DNA of 19,818 bases from Syntrophaceae bacterium UBA5764. Lineage in GTDB: Bacteria > Desulfobacterota > Syntrophia > Syntrophales > Smithellaceae. A program made the translations under genes and the position numbers. The stretch covers positions 1 to 19,818 of the forward strand of contig DIEW01000037.1 in NCBI GenBank assembly GCA_002418825.1, read 5' to 3'. The notes beneath the pieces were generated by a model. It searched no databases. It saw only the letters and a program-made list of their open reading frames with translations, and had not been told where the DNA came from. Each line of letters opens with the position of its first letter. Positions within the stretch are counted from its first letter, which is position 1. Of the stretch, positions 1 to 6,826 are shown piece by piece.

Positions 1-947
1 CTATTCTTGCTATGCAGGAGGTAGCCTGTGACCACAAGAAGATTTTTTTGACAGCCGGTTCCGGTTCCCATCCGGAGATCACGAACCGCGTGGGCACGAA
101 TTATGAGAGATACAAATATTTTTTCAGAGCGCTTGGGCGTAATGCTGGCAAGGAAAATACAATTCAAGTAATGTTTATCCCCTCAATAAATGAACTTGCC
201 CAAATAATTCGTAAGCAGACGGGAGTTGAAAAGGTCAAACTGGCCATGCTCTTTGAGCAGGCTCAGTGGTTGGAACCACAAATTGCAGTGTGGCGAGAAC
301 TCATTCCTAAAGTAGGTGTTGAAGTTGTCGGGCTTTGGAGGATGTCTATTAGTGCTCTTGATGTTTCTGCACAGCTTACAGATATTCGGGAAAAAGGTGC
401 GCATATCATTTTGTCTATGACTTCTGGCCCTGTGGCTATTCCTCTGTACCGCCAGGTTGGTGAACTTGAGATTCCTGCTGCTATTGTGGGTATTAATGTT
501 GAGGCAGAAGGTGCAAAATTTTATGAAGCAACAGGTGGCTACTGTGCATACGGCGGTGTTTCTACTCAGGGCTGTGATGTAGCAATGAGCTTTCGAACCC
601 GGCCATTTTATAGGGAATTTGAGAAACGATATGGCGAGCGTGTAACTTTAACGGCCAGTGCTTACGATTCGATTTTAATGATTAAAGAAGCGGTTGAGAA
701 GGCGGCGTCTTTAGATGCCGATAAGGTGGTTATGGCATTAGAAAAGATAGATTTTCAAAGCACTCATGGACGCATGGTTTTTGACAAGAATCATGACCCC
801 ATGTTTGGGCCAGGCTACTTGACTGGTTGTGCCGTTCAGTGGCTCCCGGGCGGTAAGTTGAGCACTTGGTGGCCACATGATTACGAGGGGGTTCAGGTGT
901 TTCAGCTTTCGCCGTGGATGGTAAAGTACTGGAAGAGTAAGAAATGA
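1..947 (+). CDS. ABC transporter substrate-binding protein, branched-chain amino acid type (5' end outside window)
   Basis: This is the C-terminal part of a periplasmic binding protein of the type I (LivK/Leu-Ile-Val) fold, which captures a small organic ligand for an ABC importer. The reading frame is open to the window edge. Residues Ala-Ile-Leu-Ala-Met at positions 1-14 align with an internal segment of the paralogue downstream (near its residue 137), so the first ATG at 12 is internal and about 135 residues lie upstream. It shares long identical blocks with that paralogue, including WRMSISALDVSAQL, TSGPVAIP and ATGGYCAYGGVS, and both end in SPWMVKYWK. The stretch just after FFR (roughly 125-215 nt) does not match the paralogue and differs in length by about three residues. 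No permease or ATPase gene is in the window. The fold assignment is secure; the ligand is unknown. Confidence 0.85.
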   Translation, partial: ILAMQEVACDHKKIFLTAGSGSHPEITNRVGTNYERYKYFFRALGRNAGKENTIQVMFIPSINELAQIIRKQTGVEKVKLAMLFEQAQWLEPQIAVWRELIPKVGVEVVGLWRMSISALDVSAQLTDIREKGAHIILSMTSGPVAIPLYRQVGELEIPAAIVGINVEAEGAKFYEATGGYCAYGGVSTQGCDVAMSFRTRPFYREFEKRYGERVTLTASAYDSILMIKEAVEKAASLDADKVVMALEKIDFQSTHGRMVFDKNHDPMFGPGYLTGCAVQWLPGGKLSTWWPHDYEGVQVFQLSPWMVKYWKSKK

Positions 948-1031
948 AGGCAAAAGAAGCTATGGCAACGAGCATTTACCAGGTGACATAGGTGTATATA
1001 TGAATATATATTTGGTGAGGGGAGTGCTCTG

Positions 1032-1163
1032 GTGAAAATTTATAGTAATAAAATGAAGCATAAATGTGGCGTGGGCACAGATGTTTCGATATCCGAGAGC
1101 TTTGAAATGTTAACACAAGAGAGATTGGGAATATTCCGAACTCTCTTTGAAGAGGAGAAGTAG
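1032..1163 (+). CDS. possible 43-residue small protein in the gap between the two binding-protein genes
   Basis: This GTG-initiated open frame of 43 codons ends in TAG at 1161-1163. It has a purine-rich GAGGGGAG sequence 8-15 nt before the start. The product would be soluble and mixed in charge (starts MKIYSNKMKH, ends TLFEEEK). I recognise no family. The 268-bp gap holds no other candidate gene. It could be a chance frame, since only length and the possible ribosome-binding site support it. Confidence 0.2.
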   Translation: MKIYSNKMKHKCGVGTDVSISESFEMLTQERLGIFRTLFEEEK

Positions 1164-1215
1164 TTCAAATCAAGGAGTAATTATTTTGTTTAACAAGAGC
1201 AAGGAGGAGTATGTG

Positions 1216-2526
1216 ATGAAAAGACATGAGAGCAAAAGAAGATGGATGTTGGGTATGTTGTTGTTGCTATGGGTGGTTGCTTTTTCAATCACGCCGTTGT
1301 GCGCTGATGCACGAACAATCAAGTTTGGCATTCTTGGTCCCATGAACTTTGTTCAGGGCGATCACGCCTGGAAGGGGGCGCAGATAGCCTTGGATGAAAT
1401 TAAGGCAGCGGGAGGCATCAAAGTTGGTGGAGTCAAGATGCCGGTGGAATTTGTAAAGGTAGATACCAATGAAATTATGAGTCTTTCCAATGCCACGTCC
1501 GCTGTAGAGAAGGCGATCACCAGAGACAAGGTAGATTTTCTGGTGGGGGGATGCAGTTCGGGAGCTATTCTTGCTATGCAGGATGTGGCCTGTGATCACA
1601 AGAAGATTTTTTTAATTGCCGGTTCCGGTTCTCATCCGGAGATCACGAACCGCGTGGGTAAGAATTATGAGAAATATAAGTACTTCTTCCGACCATCTCC
1701 AATTAATGCAATAAACATTGTAGCTTTAATAATGGAATCGATGCCCGATATTGCCAATAAAGTCCGGAAAGATTTTGGCGTTGAAAAGGTTAAATGTGCA
1801 CTGCTTTTCGAGCAGGCTCAGTGGCTGGATCCCCAGGTTCCCCTCTTCCAGAAGGTCCTTCCTCAGGCTGGGATTGAGGTTGCCGGTGTTTGGAGGATGT
1901 CCATTAGTGCTCTCGATGTATCAGCGCAACTTATGTCTATTAAGGAAAGCGGCGCTCATATTATCTTAGCCATGACTTCCGGTCCTGTGGCTATTCCTAT
2001 GTACCGACAGGTTGGAGAACTTGAGATTCCTGCTTTTCTTACGGGAGTTAACGTGGAAGCTGAAGGTGCAAAATTCTTTGAGGCGACAGGCGGCTACTGT
2101 GCATACGGTGGCGTGTCGGTTCAGGGTTCTAATGTAGCGATGAGTTGGCGAACACTGCCTTTTTATGAAAAATTTGAAAAAAAATACAAGGAACGTCCGA
2201 CATTGACCGCCAGTATTTATAACTCAATCTTGATTATCAAAGAAGGAATTGAACGCGCCGGTTCTTTGGATACCGAAAAGGTTATTGCGGCTTTGGAAAA
2301 AACAGATTTCGCAGGAACGCAGGGGCGTGTAAGATTTGATAAAAATCATGATGCTATATATGGACCAGACGGTCTGACCGGTTGCGGTGTGCAATGGATG
2401 CCGAACGGTACAATGAGCACTTGGTGGCCGAATGGTTGGAAAGGCGTCAAATATGCGGGAGTCAACGAGCTGCAGTTCTCACCGTGGATGGTGAAGTACT
2501 GGAAAGAAAATGCGGGAAAGAAATAG
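1216..2526 (+). CDS. ABC transporter substrate-binding protein, branched-chain amino acid type (complete paralogue)
   Basis: This is a full-length periplasmic binding protein of 436 residues, usual for LivK-like receptors of aromatic, amide or carboxylate ligands. I chose the ATG at 1216 because AAGGAGG lies at 1201-1207 and because the protein then opens with a Sec signal peptide: basic MKRHESKRRW, a hydrophobic core (about residues 11-27) and a likely cleavage after PLCA near residue 30. A longer TTG-initiated frame from 1147 would bury the signal. The mature part starts with the family-typical TIKFGILGPMNF. It is roughly two-thirds identical to the partial gene upstream, so the two are a tandem duplication. 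A 13-bp stem-loop follows the gene and probably separates or stabilises its mRNA. Ligand unknown; import presumably uses permease and ATPase genes outside this window. Confidence 0.93.
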   Translation: MKRHESKRRWMLGMLLLLWVVAFSITPLCADARTIKFGILGPMNFVQGDHAWKGAQIALDEIKAAGGIKVGGVKMPVEFVKVDTNEIMSLSNATSAVEKAITRDKVDFLVGGCSSGAILAMQDVACDHKKIFLIAGSGSHPEITNRVGKNYEKYKYFFRPSPINAINIVALIMESMPDIANKVRKDFGVEKVKCALLFEQAQWLDPQVPLFQKVLPQAGIEVAGVWRMSISALDVSAQLMSIKESGAHIILAMTSGPVAIPMYRQVGELEIPAFLTGVNVEAEGAKFFEATGGYCAYGGVSVQGSNVAMSWRTLPFYEKFEKKYKERPTLTASIYNSILIIKEGIERAGSLDTEKVIAALEKTDFAGTQGRVRFDKNHDAIYGPDGLTGCGVQWMPNGTMSTWWPNGWKGVKYAGVNELQFSPWMVKYWKENAGKK

Positions 2527-2572
2527 CCTTTTTTATTCCAGATAAACTGCATGTTGATAACCTGCGACGCAA

Positions 2573-2619
2573 ACGCAAGCCGCATTCTTGCTTGACATCG
2601 CAATGGATGCGGCTTGCGT
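2573..2619 (+). repeat. 13-bp perfect inverted repeat (intercistronic stem-loop)
   Basis: The arms ACGCAAGCCGCAT (2573-2585) and ATGCGGCTTGCGT (2607-2619) are exact reverse complements around a 21-nt loop. Within the loop, TTGC and GCAA can pair again. No T-run follows, so it is not a standard intrinsic terminator. It lies 46 nt after the binding-protein stop and 46 nt before the crotonase start. Such hairpins after binding-protein genes often protect the upstream message, which would fit unequal expression here (inference). Confidence 0.75.
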
Positions 2620-2665
2620 AAGCTATCCCAAGGAAAATAAGATATATTTAGAAAAGGAGACTATT

Positions 2666-3451
2666 GTGGCAAAAATAGAATATACAAAAAAGGGAGAAAT
2701 CGCCTACATCACATTGAATCGACCAGAAGCCATGAATGCCGTTGATTCTGAGATGGTGGGCATCATGGATGAGGCGTGGGAAGATTTTAGAAAAGACGAC
2801 AATTTGAAAGTGGCTATTATCAGCTCGTCCAGTAAAAACTTCTGTGTGGGCTTTGACATAAAGAGCATGGCGGGGATGCTGATGAGCGGTAAGATGAAAT
2901 ACAATTGGGATGCATCTTCCATGTTTGGAAGTAAAAATATTAACCCGGTCGAGCACAAGGTCCAAAAGCCCATTATCGCGGTGCTTAATGGTAATGTAAA
3001 TGGAGCAGGGCTGTGGATAGCTTTGACTGCGGATATTCGGCTGGCTACCAGAGAAACATCTATCGGATTGGGTGAGGTGCGAATCAATTTTCCGGTGGAG
3101 TTTACCGGTCTGCTTACGAGGTATCTTCCGATTGGTGTGGCTACGGATATGCTGATCACGGCGCGGCCTGTAAGTGCCGAGAGATTGTATTCACTGGGTG
3201 TCATCAACGCTTTGGTGGAACAAGATAAGTTGATGGCTGAAGCGGAAGCCTATGCGCGGGATATCTGCGCCGGATCTCCGAGAGCGATTAGTGTCATGAA
3301 AGAGCTGATACACCAGAGCTATGAGCTCGATTATAAAGGCATTATGGAGCTTTCCGGGCGTTTGATACCACCGGTGGTAAATTCGCAGGACACGATGGAA
3401 GGATTTCAGGCTTTTGCCCAAAAGCGCAAAGCCAACTGGATGGGTAAATAA
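2666..3451 (+). CDS. enoyl-CoA hydratase/isomerase (crotonase) family protein
   Basis: This is a 261-residue crotonase-fold protein, acting on an acyl-CoA thioester in the cytoplasm. The start is GTG at 2666, with AAAAGGAGA at 2652-2660; the upstream in-frame TTG at 2588 lies inside the hairpin and lacks a ribosome-binding site. The N-terminal AYITLNRPEAMNAV, the first oxyanion-hole segment FCVGFDIKSM (59-68) and the second NGNVNGAGLW (108-117) are diagnostic. Of the two catalytic glutamates of classical hydratases, the second is present (E137 in GLGE). The first (Glu144 of rat hydratase) is replaced by W117, so simple syn-hydration by the textbook mechanism is doubtful. An isomerase, hydrolase, lyase or specialised hydratase role is possible. 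The C-terminus AFAQKRKANWMGK is typical. Neighbours suggest a catabolic pathway. Confidence 0.9.
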   Translation: MAKIEYTKKGEIAYITLNRPEAMNAVDSEMVGIMDEAWEDFRKDDNLKVAIISSSSKNFCVGFDIKSMAGMLMSGKMKYNWDASSMFGSKNINPVEHKVQKPIIAVLNGNVNGAGLWIALTADIRLATRETSIGLGEVRINFPVEFTGLLTRYLPIGVATDMLITARPVSAERLYSLGVINALVEQDKLMAEAEAYARDICAGSPRAISVMKELIHQSYELDYKGIMELSGRLIPPVVNSQDTMEGFQAFAQKRKANWMGK

Positions 3452-3567
3452 ATAACAAACGGCAAATCCAGAGCCGAGAAGTTTTATTGTTCCCGAAAAT
3501 ATGCTTAGCTAAAGGGTGAGTAAGGAAGTCTGAGTCGTGTTTTGATAAGAGCCTGGCGGAGAGGACA

Positions 3568-3711
3568 ATGGTTATCCATAAGGTTGTTGAGGGAATGAAC
3601 ATGCGGGGAGTTACCAAAAGCCAGATGATAATCAGAATGTCCTTATTCAAAAGGCTCATTTGTTTATATGATGCTTTAACTGAAGCAAGAAAGAACCTAC
3701 AAAATAAATGA
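3568..3711 (+). CDS. possible 47-residue small protein coupled to the next gene
   Basis: An ATG frame of 47 codons is preceded by GGAGAGGA (3558-3565). It ends in TGA at 3709-3711, which overlaps the AGGAG ribosome-binding site of the following gene; that gene's ATG is only 10 nt further on. The predicted product is basic, with a methionine-rich N-terminus and a helical-looking C-terminal half (SLFKRLICLYDALTEARKN). I recognise no family. The ribosome-binding site and the tight coupling argue for translation. The short length and unmatched sequence keep confidence low. Confidence 0.35.
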   Translation: MVIHKVVEGMNMRGVTKSQMIIRMSLFKRLICLYDALTEARKNLQNK

Positions 3712-3721
3712 GGAGAATATA

Positions 3722-4237
3722 ATGGTTACAGAAGAACAGTATCAAAAATTTTTGAAAGATAACAAACTTGATCCTAAATTGGTCGAGGGTATCAAACAAT
3801 TTATCGGTTACACGAACGAGGATATAATGTTGTCTACTCCGCGGCAGCATAAATCGTGGAAAGCGCAATATAAACTAAATGAGTGGTTTATTGTTGCCGA
3901 TATAGTTGAGTCTCATCACTGCGGGGCTCGAAATAGAGTTGGGGATAGATACGTTCTCCAGAGCGCTACTTCGTTGGTACCTGAAGAGAGTACGGTGCGT
4001 TTTATGTGCACCGCTGCTATTACTCCCATAGCATACTATGGAAGTATTTTGTACGAGCGGCTGGCTGAAGGTCTGGATCCCCGCGATTTTTCGGCAAATG
4101 AGTATGCTTGGTGTACAGATACTGATATCGGGCGTGGTGGTTATGGAAGGATATTAATGAAAATCAGCATGCAGCATGCATCCGAATTTAAATCCCTTAA
4201 GGATCAGTCATACTGGACCAAGATGAAGAAAAAATAA
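3722..4237 (+). CDS. uncharacterised Cys/His-containing protein, paralogue A (TIGR04076-like)
   Basis: This is a soluble protein of 171 residues without signal peptide or membrane segment, started at ATG 3722 after AGGAG. Its core from about residue 55 carries VESHHCGARNRVGD, a middle block with MCTAAITPIAYYG, then LAEGLDPRDF and WCTDTD followed by GGYGRILMKI. The gene 155 bp downstream encodes a clear paralogue with the same pattern: VESHxC, GD, a mid-protein Cys, GLDPxD, a late CxD, and GxGx(I/V)(I/L)MK. The layout of Cys, Gly-Asp, Cys-x-x-Ala and Cys-Thr-Asp before a final Lys resembles, from memory, the short uncharacterised TIGR04076 family, but with an extra N-terminal region of about 50 residues. 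The conserved Cys, His and Asp suggest metal binding or thiol chemistry (inference). Function unknown. Confidence 0.75.
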   Translation: MVTEEQYQKFLKDNKLDPKLVEGIKQFIGYTNEDIMLSTPRQHKSWKAQYKLNEWFIVADIVESHHCGARNRVGDRYVLQSATSLVPEESTVRFMCTAAITPIAYYGSILYERLAEGLDPRDFSANEYAWCTDTDIGRGGYGRILMKISMQHASEFKSLKDQSYWTKMKKK

Positions 4238-4392
4238 TTTTGATGTAACCCGCGAAAGAGTGTCGGTTTCATCGTATGAAGAGTGGTTATGGATAAAATG
4301 CAAGGGCATAGCCAAGAAAAGATGCCAGATGCTTGCTGTTTTTTAATGACACATGCATTTTAGAAAAAAAGTTGTGAGAGGAGAAGGATAAG

Positions 4393-4818
4393 ATGAGTGA
4401 ATGGAAATTTGACTGGAAGAGATTTCAAAAGCATAACAAATACACGGATGAAGAGATGAAAACCTTCATGAATGATCCCGTCAGGGCGAAGGCCGCTCCC
4501 ATGTTGTTTTCGCCGGCCATATTGAAAAAGAATCTGATCATCGAAGTGGTTGAATCGCATGGCTGCAGCGCAGGGCTTAAACCGGGAGATAAACTTGTTT
4601 TCCGAGCGCTTGGTATTCTTGACCCTTCGAAATCAAGTCCCTGGTGCGCTCAGGCAATGGGTGAGTTTGGCGGCATTGCGAACATCCTTCAGGATCGCTA
4701 TGCAGCTGGCTTGGACCCTAACGATTCCATCTGGAAATATTTTTCCTGCATGGACTGTGGTCCGAAGTATGGATGGGGCCAGGTGATTATGAAGGCATAT
4801 GTTGAGGATGAAAAATAG
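4393..4818 (+). CDS. uncharacterised Cys/His-containing protein, paralogue B (TIGR04076-like)
   Basis: This 141-residue soluble protein is the shorter paralogue of the gene before it. The start ATG is backed by GAGGAGAAGG about 7 nt upstream. Shared blocks are VVESHGCSAGLKPGD (about 52-66), a central SPWCAQAMGEFGGI, YAAGLDPND, and FSCMDCG leading into GWGQVIMKAY. It has an additional cysteine (CMDC) where paralogue A has a single Cys, so the two may differ in metal or redox properties. Its N-terminal 45 residues are charged and differ in sequence from paralogue A. Two unlike copies retained side by side suggest a heteromer or two related steps. Function unknown; family assignment beyond the pairwise match is tentative. 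Confidence 0.75.
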   Translation: MSEWKFDWKRFQKHNKYTDEEMKTFMNDPVRAKAAPMLFSPAILKKNLIIEVVESHGCSAGLKPGDKLVFRALGILDPSKSSPWCAQAMGEFGGIANILQDRYAAGLDPNDSIWKYFSCMDCGPKYGWGQVIMKAYVEDEK

Positions 4819-4882
4819 CCTTGTTTTATCTCCCATCGCAGAAAGACGATGCGTCAATGGTGTTGATAAAGAATTGTCATTT

Positions 4883-4906
4883 GCTGTTCATTGAAAAATG
4901 AACAGC
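4883..4906 (+). repeat. 10-bp perfect stem-loop with GAAA tetraloop before the hydrolase gene
   Basis: GCTGTTCATT (4883-4892) and AATGAACAGC (4897-4906) are exact reverse complements separated by GAAA, a very stable GNRA tetraloop in RNA. The right arm contains the first possible ATG (4898) of the alpha/beta hydrolase frame, which would therefore be sequestered. No T-run follows, so it is not a standard terminator. It may punctuate the transcript or control translation. Confidence 0.7.
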
Positions 4907-4948
4907 CTACTCGGGGCAGTGCGCAATAAAGAACAAGTGAATTGTATA

Positions 4949-5812
4949 ATGGAATTAAGGAAAAGAACCGTTTCGAGAGGAACTTTTAATATCCGCGACC
5001 GGAATAACGAGGAAGGAATTCCTTTGATTATGATTCACGGTTGGCCTGAAACTTCTTACTGTTGGGAAGCGGTTACGCAATTTCTGAATCCAAATTTACG
5101 CGTTATAGCCCCGGACCTTCGGGGAATGGGAGACAGTGAACGAACTATTGAGCAAAAGTATTATCAAAAAATAGAACTGGCGCAGGATATTATTGAAATT
5201 ATTAACAGCTTTGAATTTGAAAACGTTTTTCTGGTCGGGCATGATTGGGGCGGTGTAGTTGCCCAGGAAGTGGCTTTGGCAATACCTGCAAGGGTCAGAA
5301 AACTCGCATTGATGAATACGCCTGTCATAAATAATTTTAAGGGAAATGCGGAAGCACTGAAAGTGATGCAAAGTCAAGGATCGGTTCCCCACTGGTATCA
5401 ATACTTCCAACAACAGCGAGGCTTGGCTGAAGCCATGATACCGGGAAATGAAAGCGTGTGGATTCGCTATTTTTTCGGAAAGGCCGGAAAGCAAGGTAGA
5501 ATTTCTCGCGAAGCTATTGACGAGTATATTCGGTGCTACGCCATCAAGGATACTCCTTTGACCGGTGCCGGTTATTATCGCACCATGATGCAGGATGGAA
5601 AGCGCTGGACTGAATTGGTGGGCACTGAGTTTCCCATGCCCTCTCTTTATATTTATGGGAATAAGGATATTGTGATTGTTCGCGAATACCTTAACCATAT
5701 CGAGGAGTGTTTTAATAATATTAGAGTAGTTGAATTGGAGGCGGAACATTTTTTGCACGAGGAAAAAGCCGAAACAGTAGCGGAAATTTTAAATGCCTTT
5801 ATCAGCGTGTAA
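4949..5812 (+). CDS. alpha/beta hydrolase, epoxide hydrolase / haloalkane dehalogenase-like
   Basis: This 287-residue alpha/beta hydrolase has an aspartate nucleophile, the hallmark of epoxide hydrolases and haloacid/haloalkane dehalogenases, which open epoxides or C-halogen bonds through an alkyl-enzyme ester. Visible elements are the oxyanion motif HGWP (30-33), DLRGMGDS (56-63), the nucleophile elbow GHDWGG with D99, a probable acid D240 (GNKD) and the base H267 (EAEHFLHEE). Lid tyrosines expected in epoxide hydrolases may be Y152 and Y210 (AGYYR). I prefer ATG 4949: the in-frame ATG 4898 lies inside a strong hairpin and would add 17 residues not usual for the family. Neither start has a good Shine-Dalgarno site. 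Within this cluster it may open a ring or hydrolyse an intermediate; the substrate is unknown. Confidence 0.85.
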   Translation: MELRKRTVSRGTFNIRDRNNEEGIPLIMIHGWPETSYCWEAVTQFLNPNLRVIAPDLRGMGDSERTIEQKYYQKIELAQDIIEIINSFEFENVFLVGHDWGGVVAQEVALAIPARVRKLALMNTPVINNFKGNAEALKVMQSQGSVPHWYQYFQQQRGLAEAMIPGNESVWIRYFFGKAGKQGRISREAIDEYIRCYAIKDTPLTGAGYYRTMMQDGKRWTELVGTEFPMPSLYIYGNKDIVIVREYLNHIEECFNNIRVVELEAEHFLHEEKAETVAEILNAFISV

Positions 5813-6160
5813 CATAACGAGGTCATTCTAGGAGAATGAAAACCTTTTTTAAAATAAGACCTGCCAGTAATCCCTGCCAGGGGAGCTAATTTGGGTTGTT
5901 TTATGTTGGTGGTAAATTCCCTCGACGAGCTTGTTACTAGGTTTGGGTAAGTATTTAATTTTGCCGTAAAGGCTATATTCATTAATATAGCAGAAGTGAT
6001 GTTTTTGCGCTGTTTTGTGAGAGATGGTGATTAGAAAAATTGCCTTGGATTGAGAGATGAAAAATGATGATTTTCAGGGCAGATGTTTAATGTAATTAAT
6101 TGCGCGACATGGATGACTGTGTTGCTGTAAATCTGTTTAATATAAATTAAGGAGGAAAAC
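5813..6160. other. 348-bp intergenic region between the alpha/beta hydrolase and DUF6125-like genes
   Basis: I find no credible gene. It contains a direct repeat CCTGCCAG (two copies about 13 nt apart near 5860-5880) and an 8-bp hairpin GCTATATT / AATATAGC with a 4-nt loop (5972-5991). A strong AAGGAGG (about 6150-6156) serves the next gene. A promoter is likely somewhere here because the gap is long, but no convincing -35/-10 pair with correct spacing was found. Confidence 0.5.
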
Positions 6161-6688
6161 ATGATTACAAAAAAACCTGACCGTAATGCCGAGCTTATGC
6201 GGCTTACAAAGAAGAAGTTGATTGAGTATATTGATGTATTGAGTCAGAATTTCTGGACAGTGCAGAATAACTGGATGGCCAATGTTAATAATCGGTATGG
6301 TTCAGAAGTGGCGGCGGTAATGGATGAGCTCTTATGGGCGAAATGGCCAGGAGTGGAGGCTTACAGATTCAAAAAACTTTTTAACCTTGGAAATGGTCTT
6401 GATGATGTTGTCAAGGTTATGACGCTTTCCCTGGGGGCCGAGAAAGGACCGGAGGCCGAATATTCTTGGCCGGATAAAAATCACCTGATCTTCAAGGTAA
6501 CAAAGTGTCCCATGCAGCTCAAGCGAAGGGAAAATGGGTGGGATGAGCTTAATTGTAAGCCCGCTTTCACAGCTATGTGGAAAGCCGTTGCTGGAGTGAT
6601 TAATCCCGATATCCGTGTCGTCAAGGTATATGCGCCTCATGATCCTCATCCAGACAATGATTGGTGCGGTGCTGTTTTGGAATTATAA
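6161..6688 (+). CDS. DUF6125-like protein (related to the ATC-hydrolase-like group)
   Basis: This is a soluble protein of 175 residues with a strong AAGGAGG ribosome-binding site 5-10 nt before the ATG. The C-terminal half has the spaced pattern TKCPMQLKRRENGWDELNC, then a helical stretch, INPDI, a proline/histidine segment APHDPHPDN and a final WCGAVLEL. This matches my memory of the DUF6125 family signature (Cys-x-x-Gln, Arg-Arg-x-x-Gly, Cys-Lys, Asp-Pro-x-Ile, Pro-Pro-Asp, His/Cys-x-Trp). Such proteins resemble L-2-amino-thiazoline-4-carboxylate hydrolases, but a shared reaction is unproven. The N-terminal half is helical with many charged residues. The three conserved cysteines could ligate a metal. 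Its place between a hydrolase and a dehydrogenase suggests a pathway role; the activity is unknown. Confidence 0.7.
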   Translation: MITKKPDRNAELMRLTKKKLIEYIDVLSQNFWTVQNNWMANVNNRYGSEVAAVMDELLWAKWPGVEAYRFKKLFNLGNGLDDVVKVMTLSLGAEKGPEAEYSWPDKNHLIFKVTKCPMQLKRRENGWDELNCKPAFTAMWKAVAGVINPDIRVVKVYAPHDPHPDNDWCGAVLEL

Positions 6689-6826
6689 TCTTTAAATCTG
6701 ATGGGTGTTTTTTCGCAGCAGGCAGACATTTGCCGACGCGCGAATAAAATGATTTGATTTTGAAAAGATAAAAGAATTTAGAACGAGTTAATTATAAATT
6801 ATTTAGAAATAGAAAGGAGAAAACAA

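Noticed and set aside
1147..1215. N-terminal extension of the second binding protein from TTG 1147
   Set aside because: The ATG at 1216 has a perfect AAGGAGG and directly opens a signal peptide; the extension would place 23 extra residues ahead of it.
2592..2597. Perfect TTGACA -35 box before the crotonase gene
   Set aside because: It lies in the loop of the inverted repeat and no acceptable -10 box is found at 16-19 nt.
2704..3207. 167-codon - strand open frame opposite the crotonase
   Set aside because: It overlaps a clear crotonase coding region and has no domain or ribosome-binding site.
5096..5758. 220-codon - strand open frame opposite the alpha/beta hydrolase
   Set aside because: The + strand frame carries all catalytic motifs; the reverse frame has no family resemblance.
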